Virus record (IMG/VR): IMGVR_UViG_3300047393_000055
Coordinates: 1 to 20,354 of that record
DNA length: 20,354 nt
Origin: a virus
Reading direction: 5' to 3' (one strand)
In this document: piece after piece, positions 1 through 5,461 of the stretch
Layout: each line of letters starts with the position of its first letter
Numbering within the stretch: the first letter of the stretch is position 1
Made by a program: the position numbers and the translations under genes
The notes under the pieces: model-generated
Told to the model about the DNA's origin: nothing
Databases searched by the model: none
Seen by the model: the letters and a program-made list of their open reading frames with translations, nothing else

Positions 1-114
1 TTGGATGATAGAAGCACTGAATCAGTAAATAGAAGTATGGTTTATTTTAATACACCAGAAGAAGCAGAGCTTGAATGTCTTAAAAAATTAATAGAAATAG
101 TAAAACAAAAATAA
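1..114 (+). CDS. 3' end of a small hypothetical protein (5' truncated by window)
   Basis: The reading frame is open from base 1 to a TAA at 112-114, giving 37 residues. It is rich in Glu and Lys near the end (PEEAELECLKKL then IEIVKQK) and looks like the C-terminal helix of a small soluble phage protein. The next gene starts 4 bases after the stop, as expected in a tightly packed operon. The first codon is TTG, so a start exactly at base 1 cannot be excluded, but truncation is more likely. The family is not recognised. Confidence 0.5.
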   Translation: MDDRSTESVNRSMVYFNTPEEAELECLKKLIEIVKQK

Positions 115-118
115 GATT

Positions 119-418
119 ATGAAAATAGTATTATCAGAGCATTGCTTCGGAAGCAGTGTACATGTAGATGACGTGGATTTAGCAGAAAAAGAAGAAGGGT
201 TATTTGACCCCAAACTTCAAAAAGATTATCGTGGTGCCATTCTTCTTGAACTTATGAGAAATATGGATAACATACCAAACTATTATTGGAAAGAGCTAGC
301 AGAAATGGTAGTACTAGATAACCCAAGATATGTATTAGATGAAGAACAAACATCTCATGATACTTGCGAACAGTGTGGAAATTGGAACAGTTATTTAGTT
401 TATAATAGTCAAGTATGA
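119..418 (+). CDS. Hypothetical small acidic phage protein with C-terminal CxxC
   Basis: A 99-residue acidic protein. The only motif seen is near the C-terminus, HDTCEQCGNWNS, a CxxC pair that could be half of a zinc site or a redox pair. The middle (residues 40-70) is probably helical. The start ATG follows the previous stop by 4 bases. The stop overlaps the next gene's start as ATGA, which implies translational coupling. No Shine-Dalgarno is seen, only an AT-rich leader. I do not recognise the family; position and size suggest an early accessory gene. Confidence 0.72.
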   Translation: MKIVLSEHCFGSSVHVDDVDLAEKEEGLFDPKLQKDYRGAILLELMRNMDNIPNYYWKELAEMVVLDNPRYVLDEEQTSHDTCEQCGNWNSYLVYNSQV

Positions 419-627
419 AAAGAACAATAGTACCCCATGTATTAGACATGATGAATGCACACATAGATAAACCTAAGAAAGTAGATGCAATAGAGTTTGC
501 TGAATGGTTAGGTATAAATCTAATGATGAGGCTAGATGATGGTAGTTGGTGCTCAGAGCCTAAGATTTTAAAAGTTTATTCTATAGAAGAGTTATACGAG
601 AAATTTAAAAAGAGAAGTAAGATATGA
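415..627 (+). CDS. Small phage protein with FAEWL / EELYEKF signature
   Basis: A 70-residue protein containing AIEFAEWLGIN (about residues 24-34) and a C-terminal YSIEELYEKFKKRSK. The combination of an FAEWL segment, a variable W-containing loop and a final ELY..F helix is familiar from very small uncharacterised proteins of many tailed phages; I know of no defined function. The start overlaps the upstream stop by 4 bases (ATGA), and its own stop overlaps the next start the same way, so all three are probably read from one message. No membrane segment or signal peptide. Confidence 0.75.
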   Translation: MKRTIVPHVLDMMNAHIDKPKKVDAIEFAEWLGINLMMRLDDGSWCSEPKILKVYSIEELYEKFKKRSKI

Positions 628-833
628 CAATAAATAAAAAAGTATTGACTCCAGGAGCAAAAGCCAAAGAGTTAGTAGACCGATATGGTGTAGAAGTTGC
701 AAGTGAGATTGTTGATGGCCTACTGACGGAAATACAAGAACTAGGCTGGATTCAAAAAAAGATTGATTACTACCTAGATGTAAAAAATGGAATTAAATTA
801 ATCGCTCAATTCAGAGCACAAAAACAAGAATAG
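624..833 (+). CDS. Small phage protein, AKELVDRY family-like
   Basis: A 69-residue, probably all-helical protein. PGAKAKELVDRYG near the start and IDYYLDVKNGIKLI near the end resemble a common small phage protein of unknown role that begins 'KAKELVDKY' and ends 'YW..VK.EI'. Here the usual Cys-containing central helix is replaced by a Cys-free stretch. It overlaps the upstream gene by ATGA, and its TAG stop abuts the next ATG directly (TAGATGA). Resemblance only; no function is claimed. Confidence 0.72.
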   Translation: MTINKKVLTPGAKAKELVDRYGVEVASEIVDGLLTEIQELGWIQKKIDYYLDVKNGIKLIAQFRAQKQE

Positions 834-1262
834 ATGACAATAAATATTGATTTTGACGGTACGTGTGTTACACATAGTTTTCCAAATATTGGGCAAAGTA
901 TAGGTGCTGCACCCGTATTAAAAAAGTTAGTCCATGCTGGGCACCAACTTATTTTGTTTACTATGAGGAGTAACAGAATTACTTTTAAGAATGTTGGGGA
1001 ACATATTACCCCGGATACAAAAGGTACATTCTTGAATGATGCAATTCAATGGTTCATAGACAACGATATTCCTTTGTATGGAGTACAATCTAATCCGGAC
1101 CAACATAATTGGACAGAAAGCCCAAAAAGTTATGCTGAGTTGATGATTGATGATTCAGCTCTTGGGTGCCCGTTAAAATATGACACAAGTAAATCCCATA
1201 GACCATTTGTTGATTGGGAAAAAGTAGATAAGATGTTAACTGAAATGGGATTAATTAAATAA
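834..1262 (+). CDS. HAD-superfamily phosphohydrolase
   Basis: A 142-residue cytosolic hydrolase. Motif I is IDFDGT with D6 as the expected nucleophile and D8 as general acid. Motif II is LFTMRS (T43). Motifs III and IV are the lysine K98 in SPKSY and the pair D106-D107 in LMIDDSALG. All four HAD elements are present in order and the length fits small cap-less or minimally capped members such as those of Bacteroidota and their phages. The substrate is unknown; next to a dUTPase, a role in nucleotide or 5'-phosphate processing is a fair guess. The ATG abuts the upstream stop. Confidence 0.88.
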   Translation: MTINIDFDGTCVTHSFPNIGQSIGAAPVLKKLVHAGHQLILFTMRSNRITFKNVGEHITPDTKGTFLNDAIQWFIDNDIPLYGVQSNPDQHNWTESPKSYAELMIDDSALGCPLKYDTSKSHRPFVDWEKVDKMLTEMGLIK

Positions 1263-1275
1263 AAATAAACAAAAG

Positions 1276-1800
1276 ATGCAAGTAAAAGTAAAAAAATTAT
1301 CAGAAAATGCAGTAGTACCTGCTTATGGGAAACCGGGGGATGCTGGGATGGATTTAACAGCAACAACAAGACACTTTGATGCAGAGGGGAATGTAGTTTA
1401 TGGAACTGGTTTAGCCTTTGAGATACCGGAAGGTTTCGTAGGATTGCTATTTCCTAGGAGCTCTAATGCTAAGAAAGACCTAGTGTTGACTAATTCAGTA
1501 GGTGTTATTGATAGTGGCTATAGAGGAGAGGTTTCTTTTAAGTTCAAACCAGCTGCTTTTTTTGCAGATGATGCTTGGGCAGAGCCAGGCACTGTAGGTA
1601 ATGTTAGTCAAACTTTTGATTACACAATTTTACCAAAAGGGTATAATCAAGACGATAGTTATGAATTTTCATTGTATGAAATTGGTGACAGAGTAGGTCA
1701 AATTATCATTATGCCTTACCCTCAAGTAACGTTTGAAGAGGTTTCAGAACTTTCTTCTACAGAGCGTGGAGAAGGGGGATTTGGAAGTACTGGTAAATAA
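1276..1800 (+). CDS. dut: dUTP diphosphatase (dUTPase), trimeric type
   Basis: Hydrolyses dUTP to dUMP and pyrophosphate, keeping uracil out of phage DNA and feeding dTMP synthesis. All five motifs of the trimeric family are seen in order: AGMDL (23-27), PRSS (60-63), SVGVIDSGYRGEV (74-86, with the catalytic Asp at 79), RVGQIIIMP (139-147) and the P-loop-like RGEGGFGSTG (164-173) that closes over the substrate. At 174 residues it is longer than the usual ~150. The extra length lies between motifs 3 and 4 (about 91-130), which is typical of dUTPases from Bacteroidota phages. It sits 13 bases after the HAD gene in the same operon. Confidence 0.96.
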   Translation: MQVKVKKLSENAVVPAYGKPGDAGMDLTATTRHFDAEGNVVYGTGLAFEIPEGFVGLLFPRSSNAKKDLVLTNSVGVIDSGYRGEVSFKFKPAAFFADDAWAEPGTVGNVSQTFDYTILPKGYNQDDSYEFSLYEIGDRVGQIIIMPYPQVTFEEVSELSSTERGEGGFGSTGK

Positions 1801-1811
1801 ATAAGATTAAA

Positions 1812-1843
1812 TTAGGTTAAATCAAAAATAAGTTGTAATTTTG
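1812..1843 (+). promoter_or_regulatory. Bacteroidota-type promoter P1
   Basis: A TTAG at 1812-1815 (3 of 4 match to the -33 TTTG), a 20-nt spacer, then TAATTTTG at 1836-1843, a full match to the -7 consensus TAnnTTTG. Transcription would begin only a few bases later, almost at the ATG at 1848, and would serve the helicase unit. Confidence 0.65.
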
Positions 1844-1847
1844 CAGA

Positions 1848-1946
1848 ATGAAAAGAATAATTAGAACAGTAGTAATGTTAACACCATATATAACGCTTAT
1901 TGCGGTTGAGATTTATGGTATTTGTTGGCTAATAAAAAACCTTTAA
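1848..1946 (+). CDS. Putative 32-aa membrane microprotein, possibly leaderless
   Basis: ATG at 1848 opens a 32-codon frame ending in TAA at 1944-1946. The peptide starts MKRIIRTVV, with three basic residues, followed by a continuous hydrophobic stretch (about residues 7-29, including a central Pro-Tyr and a Trp) and a short KNL tail. This is the layout of a single-span inner-membrane microprotein. The ATG lies only 5 bases after the -7 element, so the message would be nearly or fully leaderless. The next gene starts 5 bases after its stop. It could instead be untranslated leader of the following gene. Confidence 0.42.
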   Translation: MKRIIRTVVMLTPYITLIAVEIYGICWLIKNL

Positions 1947-1950
1947 TTCG

Positions 1951-2553
1951 ATGTATATAAACTTTGAGATTGCCAAAAAAAGAGGGTTGTCCCCTACAGA
2001 TGTAGCTAACCTACAACTTATTTCACAAAACAAAACCGAGAAGTTAGAAGGGATTATTTTTGACCATATATCCCTTCCTACTCTTGATGCTTACCAACAG
2101 CAAGGGCTTGTAAATTTAGTCAAAGCTAAGAATAAGAGTCAAACTATCCAAAATAGGATTAGACTAACCCCTAAAGGAAATATTCTGCTAGAGGATTTAC
2201 AAATACCTGAGGTTAATGATGATGATTTAATGCTTTACACTTGGTTAGAGTCTATCTATAAAAAAGAGCAGAAAGAGATAGGTAATCGTAAAAAGACAAA
2301 ACTTCTGATTTCATTGTTCCGGGCTCACTCTGGTATTGATAGGAACAAACTTGCTTTACTTTGTAAGGTTTTTATAAATGATGATACTCAATTCTTGTAC
2401 AGTCAAAGACTAGAATATCTTTTTTTCAAACCTGCTAGTGCTTTTGCAACTAGATTTGATTTAGAGCAATCTAAACTATATCAGTACTACATAAAACGTA
2501 AAGAAGAGTTTGATAATAAATTTAAACTAATAGACGAAAAAGAAAATGATTAG
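1951..2553 (+). CDS. Hypothetical protein upstream of helicase; possible loader or initiator
   Basis: A 200-residue soluble protein. Residues 1-75 (LSPTDVANLQLI through IRLTPKGNILL) read like a winged-helix DNA-binding fold ending in the 'R(I/L)T.KG' wing strand. Residues 90-190 are helical, with KKTKLLISLFRAHSG and a Tyr-rich ending. It overlaps the helicase gene by 8 bases, which suggests coordinated translation. Two-part proteins with an N-terminal winged helix and a helical C-terminal domain beside a DnaB-like helicase are often replication initiators or helicase loaders; that role here is inference from layout, and no family is recognised. Confidence 0.7.
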   Translation: MYINFEIAKKRGLSPTDVANLQLISQNKTEKLEGIIFDHISLPTLDAYQQQGLVNLVKAKNKSQTIQNRIRLTPKGNILLEDLQIPEVNDDDLMLYTWLESIYKKEQKEIGNRKKTKLLISLFRAHSGIDRNKLALLCKVFINDDTQFLYSQRLEYLFFKPASAFATRFDLEQSKLYQYYIKRKEEFDNKFKLIDEKEND

Positions 2554-3664
2554 ACCATTAGGAGAAGTAGCAGATAGGTCATTTAGAGACCTTAATAAAT
2601 ACCAAAAGGGGAGAAGTAAACCTATTAAGACCGGTAGAGAATGGTTAGATGATATTTTTGGAGGATTACTTCCTGGAGATATTACGACTATTGCCGGTGC
2701 CAGTGGTGGAGGAAAGTCATTTGAGGTACAAAGAATCAAGAACTTTGTGATGGATATAGAAAACAATGAAGCAGCAGCAGACTTTGTTTGGTTAGACTAT
2801 GCTTGGGAGATGAGATTTATGTCAAATATTTTACGGGATTTGAATAAGACTCTTGGTAAAACTAAGAAAGATATTTTGACTATTGAATTTACGGAAGAAG
2901 AGAAAGCTTTAGTTAAAGCCTATTCAAAAAATCTATCAGATGGTAGATATTTTATCAACGAAGATACTATTACTCCAAAACAGTTCGAGAAGGAGTGTTC
3001 TGAGTTCTTAGAGCTACAAAAAGATAAAAAAGCTGTCTTTATATCAATTGACCACATTGCCCTCGGAAAAGATGAAACAGGAGAGAAAAAGAATACTGTT
3101 GATTCTATCATTGAGATTATCAATAGGTTGAAAAAGACATACCCAAATAGTTATTGGATTGTTCTTTCTCAGATGAACCGTAATATCCTTGGTAGGATTA
3201 AGGATAAGGACATTATGGCTATGCCAAATAGGTCAGACATTTTTCAATCAGATTCGATGTTTTTTATTTCCGACTACCTTTATATTTGTCATAACCCTTA
3301 TAGACTTGGAATAAAACAGTTCTCTAGGGTAAATGAAGAAGCTTATGAATACTTGAGCCAACACTTCTGTGAAGAGAAGAATGGTAAAGTATCCTTTGAC
3401 ACTCTTGGCAAAATGTTCTATATTGTTCTGAAATCTAGAGAGTCTGAAGTTATCTTTAGAGATATTTTTATAGAGGATTTAGGAGTCAAGAACAAAGAGA
3501 AGTATCGAGATAGACCGGAAGAGGTTGTCACATCTTATGATATTCCAATGTTTAGTAAGAAGCCTGAAACGCCTCAACTAGAAGTTTTACCTCCACCACC
3601 ATTTGGTACATTGGCAGATGCATTTGGACCTCCAGTAATTGAAGATGATGATGCACCATTTTAA
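2546..3664 (+). CDS. dnaB-like: DnaB-like replicative DNA helicase with SSB-like C-terminal tail
   Basis: A RecA-fold hexameric helicase of 372 residues, lacking the N-terminal domain of bacterial DnaB. Walker A is GASGGGKS (51-58). The Walker B strand is FISIDH (D169), aligning with the DnaB 'IDYLQL' strand. LSQMNR (207-212) corresponds to the DnaB 'LSQLNR' sensor segment, and NRSDIFQSDSMFF follows as in DnaB. It would unwind the fork ahead of the polymerase encoded downstream. The C-terminus is unusual: a proline run (PPPPFG) and then the final residues EDDDAPF, nearly the same as the DDDIPF tip of bacterial SSB. The next feature is a long 3' structure and terminator. Confidence 0.9.
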   Translation: MIRPLGEVADRSFRDLNKYQKGRSKPIKTGREWLDDIFGGLLPGDITTIAGASGGGKSFEVQRIKNFVMDIENNEAAADFVWLDYAWEMRFMSNILRDLNKTLGKTKKDILTIEFTEEEKALVKAYSKNLSDGRYFINEDTITPKQFEKECSEFLELQKDKKAVFISIDHIALGKDETGEKKNTVDSIIEIINRLKKTYPNSYWIVLSQMNRNILGRIKDKDIMAMPNRSDIFQSDSMFFISDYLYICHNPYRLGIKQFSRVNEEAYEYLSQHFCEEKNGKVSFDTLGKMFYIVLKSRESEVIFRDIFIEDLGVKNKEKYRDRPEEVVTSYDIPMFSKKPETPQLEVLPPPPFGTLADAFGPPVIEDDDAPF

Positions 3665-3723
3665 TAAAGTAAGAATGTCATAATAAACTGACCTACTTTA
3701 TTGTGCAAAACTTAGTTTATTAT
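3663..3723 (+). repeat. Two interleaved perfect inverted repeats (pseudoknot-like topology)
   Basis: Repeat A is AATAAAGTA at 3663-3671 with its exact complement TACTTTATT at 3694-3702. Repeat B is ATAATAAACT at 3680-3689 with AGTTTATTAT at 3714-3723. The order A-B-A'-B' is that of an H-type pseudoknot, or of two mutually exclusive hairpins. It begins in the helicase stop codon and lies just before the terminator. Chance pairing in AT-rich DNA remains possible. Confidence 0.5.
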
Positions 3724-3730
3724 ATTGAAA

Positions 3731-3762
3731 CCCCGGCTATTAACTTAGTCGGGTTTTTTTTT
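3731..3762 (+). terminator. Rho-independent terminator after the helicase gene
   Basis: An 8-bp stem (3732-3739 with 3746-3753, one G-U pair) closes a 6-nt loop and is followed by nine T residues at 3754-3762. It ends the helicase transcript before the next promoter at 3783. Confidence 0.9.
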
Positions 3763-3780
3763 GAAAAATAATTAATAAAA

Positions 3781-3836
3781 AGCTTGTAGGAATGAAATGT
3801 TGTTCGTACCTTTGCAAAATAAAATTAGAAAACATG
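3781..3836 (+). repeat. Promoter-leader repeat, copy 1
   Basis: This 56-bp segment runs from the -33 element to the start codon and matches 7421-7476 at 49 of 56 positions without gaps; 26 bases (3800-3825 and 7440-7465) are identical. Both copies end exactly at the ATG, so the 5' leader as well as the promoter is conserved. Confidence 0.85.
3783..3814 (+). promoter_or_regulatory. Bacteroidota-type promoter P2
   Basis: CTTG at 3783-3786 (3 of 4 to TTTG), a 20-nt spacer, then TACCTTTG at 3807-3814. Transcription would start around 3820, and the first in-frame ATG after that is 3834. It drives the dNMP kinase and polymerase unit. Confidence 0.82.
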
Positions 3837-4115
3837 AAACATGAAATTAGGGTAATCCCAAAAGAGGAGATATTATCAAACAGATGTAGTGCTTACTCTT
3901 TTGTAGATTTTAACAATCTTGGGCTAGAGACAGAAGTAAGAAGTGTGTTTAACTACTTCAGAAAAGATTTTACAGAGATGTACCCCACAGAGGGTGCTGA
4001 AAAAACATTAGTTAGACCCACAGATGTCTATTCTAAAAAGACTCTAGAATTAAATAAAAGATTAGGTATTCATAAAATTAACAAACAAAACAAAAAAAGT
4101 AATGGAAGAAACTAA
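3834..4115 (+). CDS. Hypothetical small phage protein
   Basis: A 93-residue basic protein beginning MKHEIRVIPKEEIL and ending in a Lys/Asn-rich tail (NKQNKKSNGRN). An in-frame ATG exists at 3792, but it lies inside promoter P2 between the -33 and -7 elements and would not be transcribed, so 3834 is preferred. The 3834 start sits 20 bases after the -7 element, at the same place as in the second copy of this promoter-leader. It overlaps the next gene by 14 bases. No recognised domain. As the first gene of the kinase-polymerase unit it could be regulatory, but nothing shows this. Confidence 0.65.
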   Translation: MKHEIRVIPKEEILSNRCSAYSFVDFNNLGLETEVRSVFNYFRKDFTEMYPTEGAEKTLVRPTDVYSKKTLELNKRLGIHKINKQNKKSNGRN

Positions 4116-4374
4116 AAAACCAGAAAACCCAATTGCATTCCCAAGAACTGCTTTTGATAGTAAAGGAGATATTACTACTTGGGGTAAAGAATATGAAGGA
4201 ATGACTTTAAGAGATTACTTTGCAGCAAAAGCAATGCAAGGAATGTTCACTGAGTCTATCCTTAAAATATCTGATGATGTAGTAAAATCAAATTATAAAA
4301 CAAGAAGAGCAGAATGGTTTGCTGAACAGTCTTATAATTTTGCAGATGCAATGTTAAAACAAAGAGAACTATAA
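4102..4374 (+). CDS. Phage protein with GMTLRDYFAAKAMQG motif
   Basis: A 90-residue protein whose core EGMTLRDYFAAKAMQGMF (about residues 33-50) matches a short motif found in many uncharacterised phage proteins ('GmtlRDyfAakAmqg'). These usually carry a disordered N-terminus ending with a 'Pxp..D..G....GMT' approach and a helical C-terminus (here WFAEQSYNFADAMLKQ). No catalytic residues can be named. It overlaps the preceding gene and lies 28 bases upstream of the dNMP kinase in the same transcript. Confidence 0.82.
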   Translation: MEETKKPENPIAFPRTAFDSKGDITTWGKEYEGMTLRDYFAAKAMQGMFTESILKISDDVVKSNYKTRRAEWFAEQSYNFADAMLKQREL

Positions 4375-4402
4375 AAGTAAAGTAACAAAAAAACAAGAAA
4401 AA

Positions 4403-5092
4403 ATGATTATAGGAATTAGTGGGAAATTGGGTTCGGGAAAAGATACAGTAGGAGAAATTATTAAATATTTAACAGCTGGGGATACAGGTCCAGAATGTAT
4501 AAAAAGATTAAGAGCAGGATTACCTATTGAAGGGTATCACAATAGTACTTTTGTAAACAAAAAATTTGCTGGAAAGCTGAAGACTGTTGGGAGTCTTATC
4601 TCAGGAGTTGCTGTTGAAAACTTTGAAGACCAGGATTTTAAAAAGCTTGATATGGGGAAAGAATGGGGTATGACTTATAGAGAGTTCCTTCAAAGACTTG
4701 GTACCGATGCAATGCGTGATGGATTACATAAAAATGTTTGGATTAATGCTTTGTATGCTGATTACAAAGCTGGAGACCCAGACTATGATGCATTTTATCC
4801 AAATTGGATTTTGACAGATATGCGTTTTCCAAATGAATTAGATTCTGTAAAAGAAAGAGATGGATTTACTATCCGGGTTAATAGAACCACTTTTAGAACA
4901 ACAGAGACAGAGCTTGGAAAATTAAGTGTAGTTAATCAACCGGAAGTAGATAAATTACTAGGTATCCAAGAACACCCCTCAGAAACAGCTCTTGATGATG
5001 CTGAGTTTGATTACACAATAAACAATAATGGCACCATAGAAGATTTGGTGAACTCAGTGAGAAGGATTTTATTAAACGAAAGAATTATATAA
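4403..5092 (+). CDS. Deoxynucleoside monophosphate kinase (phage type)
   Basis: Phosphorylates dNMPs to dNDPs to supply the phage polymerase. The N-terminal P-loop is GKLGSGKDT (7-15). Further along come REFLQRLGTDAMRDGLHKNVWINAL (about 91-115), characteristic of phage dNMP kinases related to T4 gp1, and WILTDMRFPNE (about 133-143), where an Asp-Met/Val-Arg-Phe-Asn-Glu strand is typical. The length, 229, fits the family. Its TAA overlaps the next ATG as TAATG. Together with the dUTPase it makes a small nucleotide-supply set. Base specificity cannot be read from the sequence. Confidence 0.9.
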   Translation: MIIGISGKLGSGKDTVGEIIKYLTAGDTGPECIKRLRAGLPIEGYHNSTFVNKKFAGKLKTVGSLISGVAVENFEDQDFKKLDMGKEWGMTYREFLQRLGTDAMRDGLHKNVWINALYADYKAGDPDYDAFYPNWILTDMRFPNELDSVKERDGFTIRVNRTTFRTTETELGKLSVVNQPEVDKLLGIQEHPSETALDDAEFDYTINNNGTIEDLVNSVRRILLNERII

Positions 5093-5460
5093 TGGAATAT
5101 ATAGGGATTAACGAGGAGTACCAAGAATGGAGAGAAACTTGGCAGGACAGTAACTTTATGGCTGATTTGACAATAAGACAACGAGAAAGAGATTTCCGTG
5201 AAGGATATATGAGAGGTTTTAAGATGGCTAAAATAGATGCAAAAAAAGAATTGGAGAATGTATTTTTTAATAGTTTAGACCAAGATTTACTCCAAGAAAT
5301 TACAGCTTATGCTGAAAAAAATAAGCCGGAAGTGAAAAGAGTAGAAGTAATACAACACTCTACTCCACATAACGGAAGAGCATATACGAACTATGCTGCC
5401 AAAGAGGTGGAAGTTCAGTATCAAGATGGTGGTAGAACATTAAAAATTTTTTGTAAGTAA
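5092..5460 (+). CDS. Hypothetical protein upstream of DNA polymerase
   Basis: A 122-residue protein. Residues 1-60 are charged and helical, with WRETWQDSN and RQRERDFREGYMRGFKMAK; the 'F(R)EGYMRGFKMAK' segment recalls short phage proteins with an amphipathic 'F..GY..G...A' helix. The C-terminal third is more beta-like (VEVQYQDGGRTLKIF). It shares the TAATG with the kinase and ends 1 base before the polymerase ATG, so the three are probably co-translated. No enzyme motif; possibly a polymerase accessory, but only by position. Confidence 0.75.
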   Translation: MEYIGINEEYQEWRETWQDSNFMADLTIRQRERDFREGYMRGFKMAKIDAKKELENVFFNSLDQDLLQEITAYAEKNKPEVKRVEVIQHSTPHNGRAYTNYAAKEVEVQYQDGGRTLKIFCK

Positions 5461-5461
5461 T

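Noticed and set aside
3792-3833. Upstream in-frame ATG at 3792 as start of the gene ending at 4115
   Set aside because: It lies between the -33 and -7 elements of promoter P2, so it would not be in the transcript; the ATG at 3834 matches the start position of the sister module at 7474.
4335-4342. TAATTTTG as a promoter for the dNMP kinase
   Set aside because: No TTTG-like element at 20 nt upstream, and the bases are explained by coding sequence (YNFAD).
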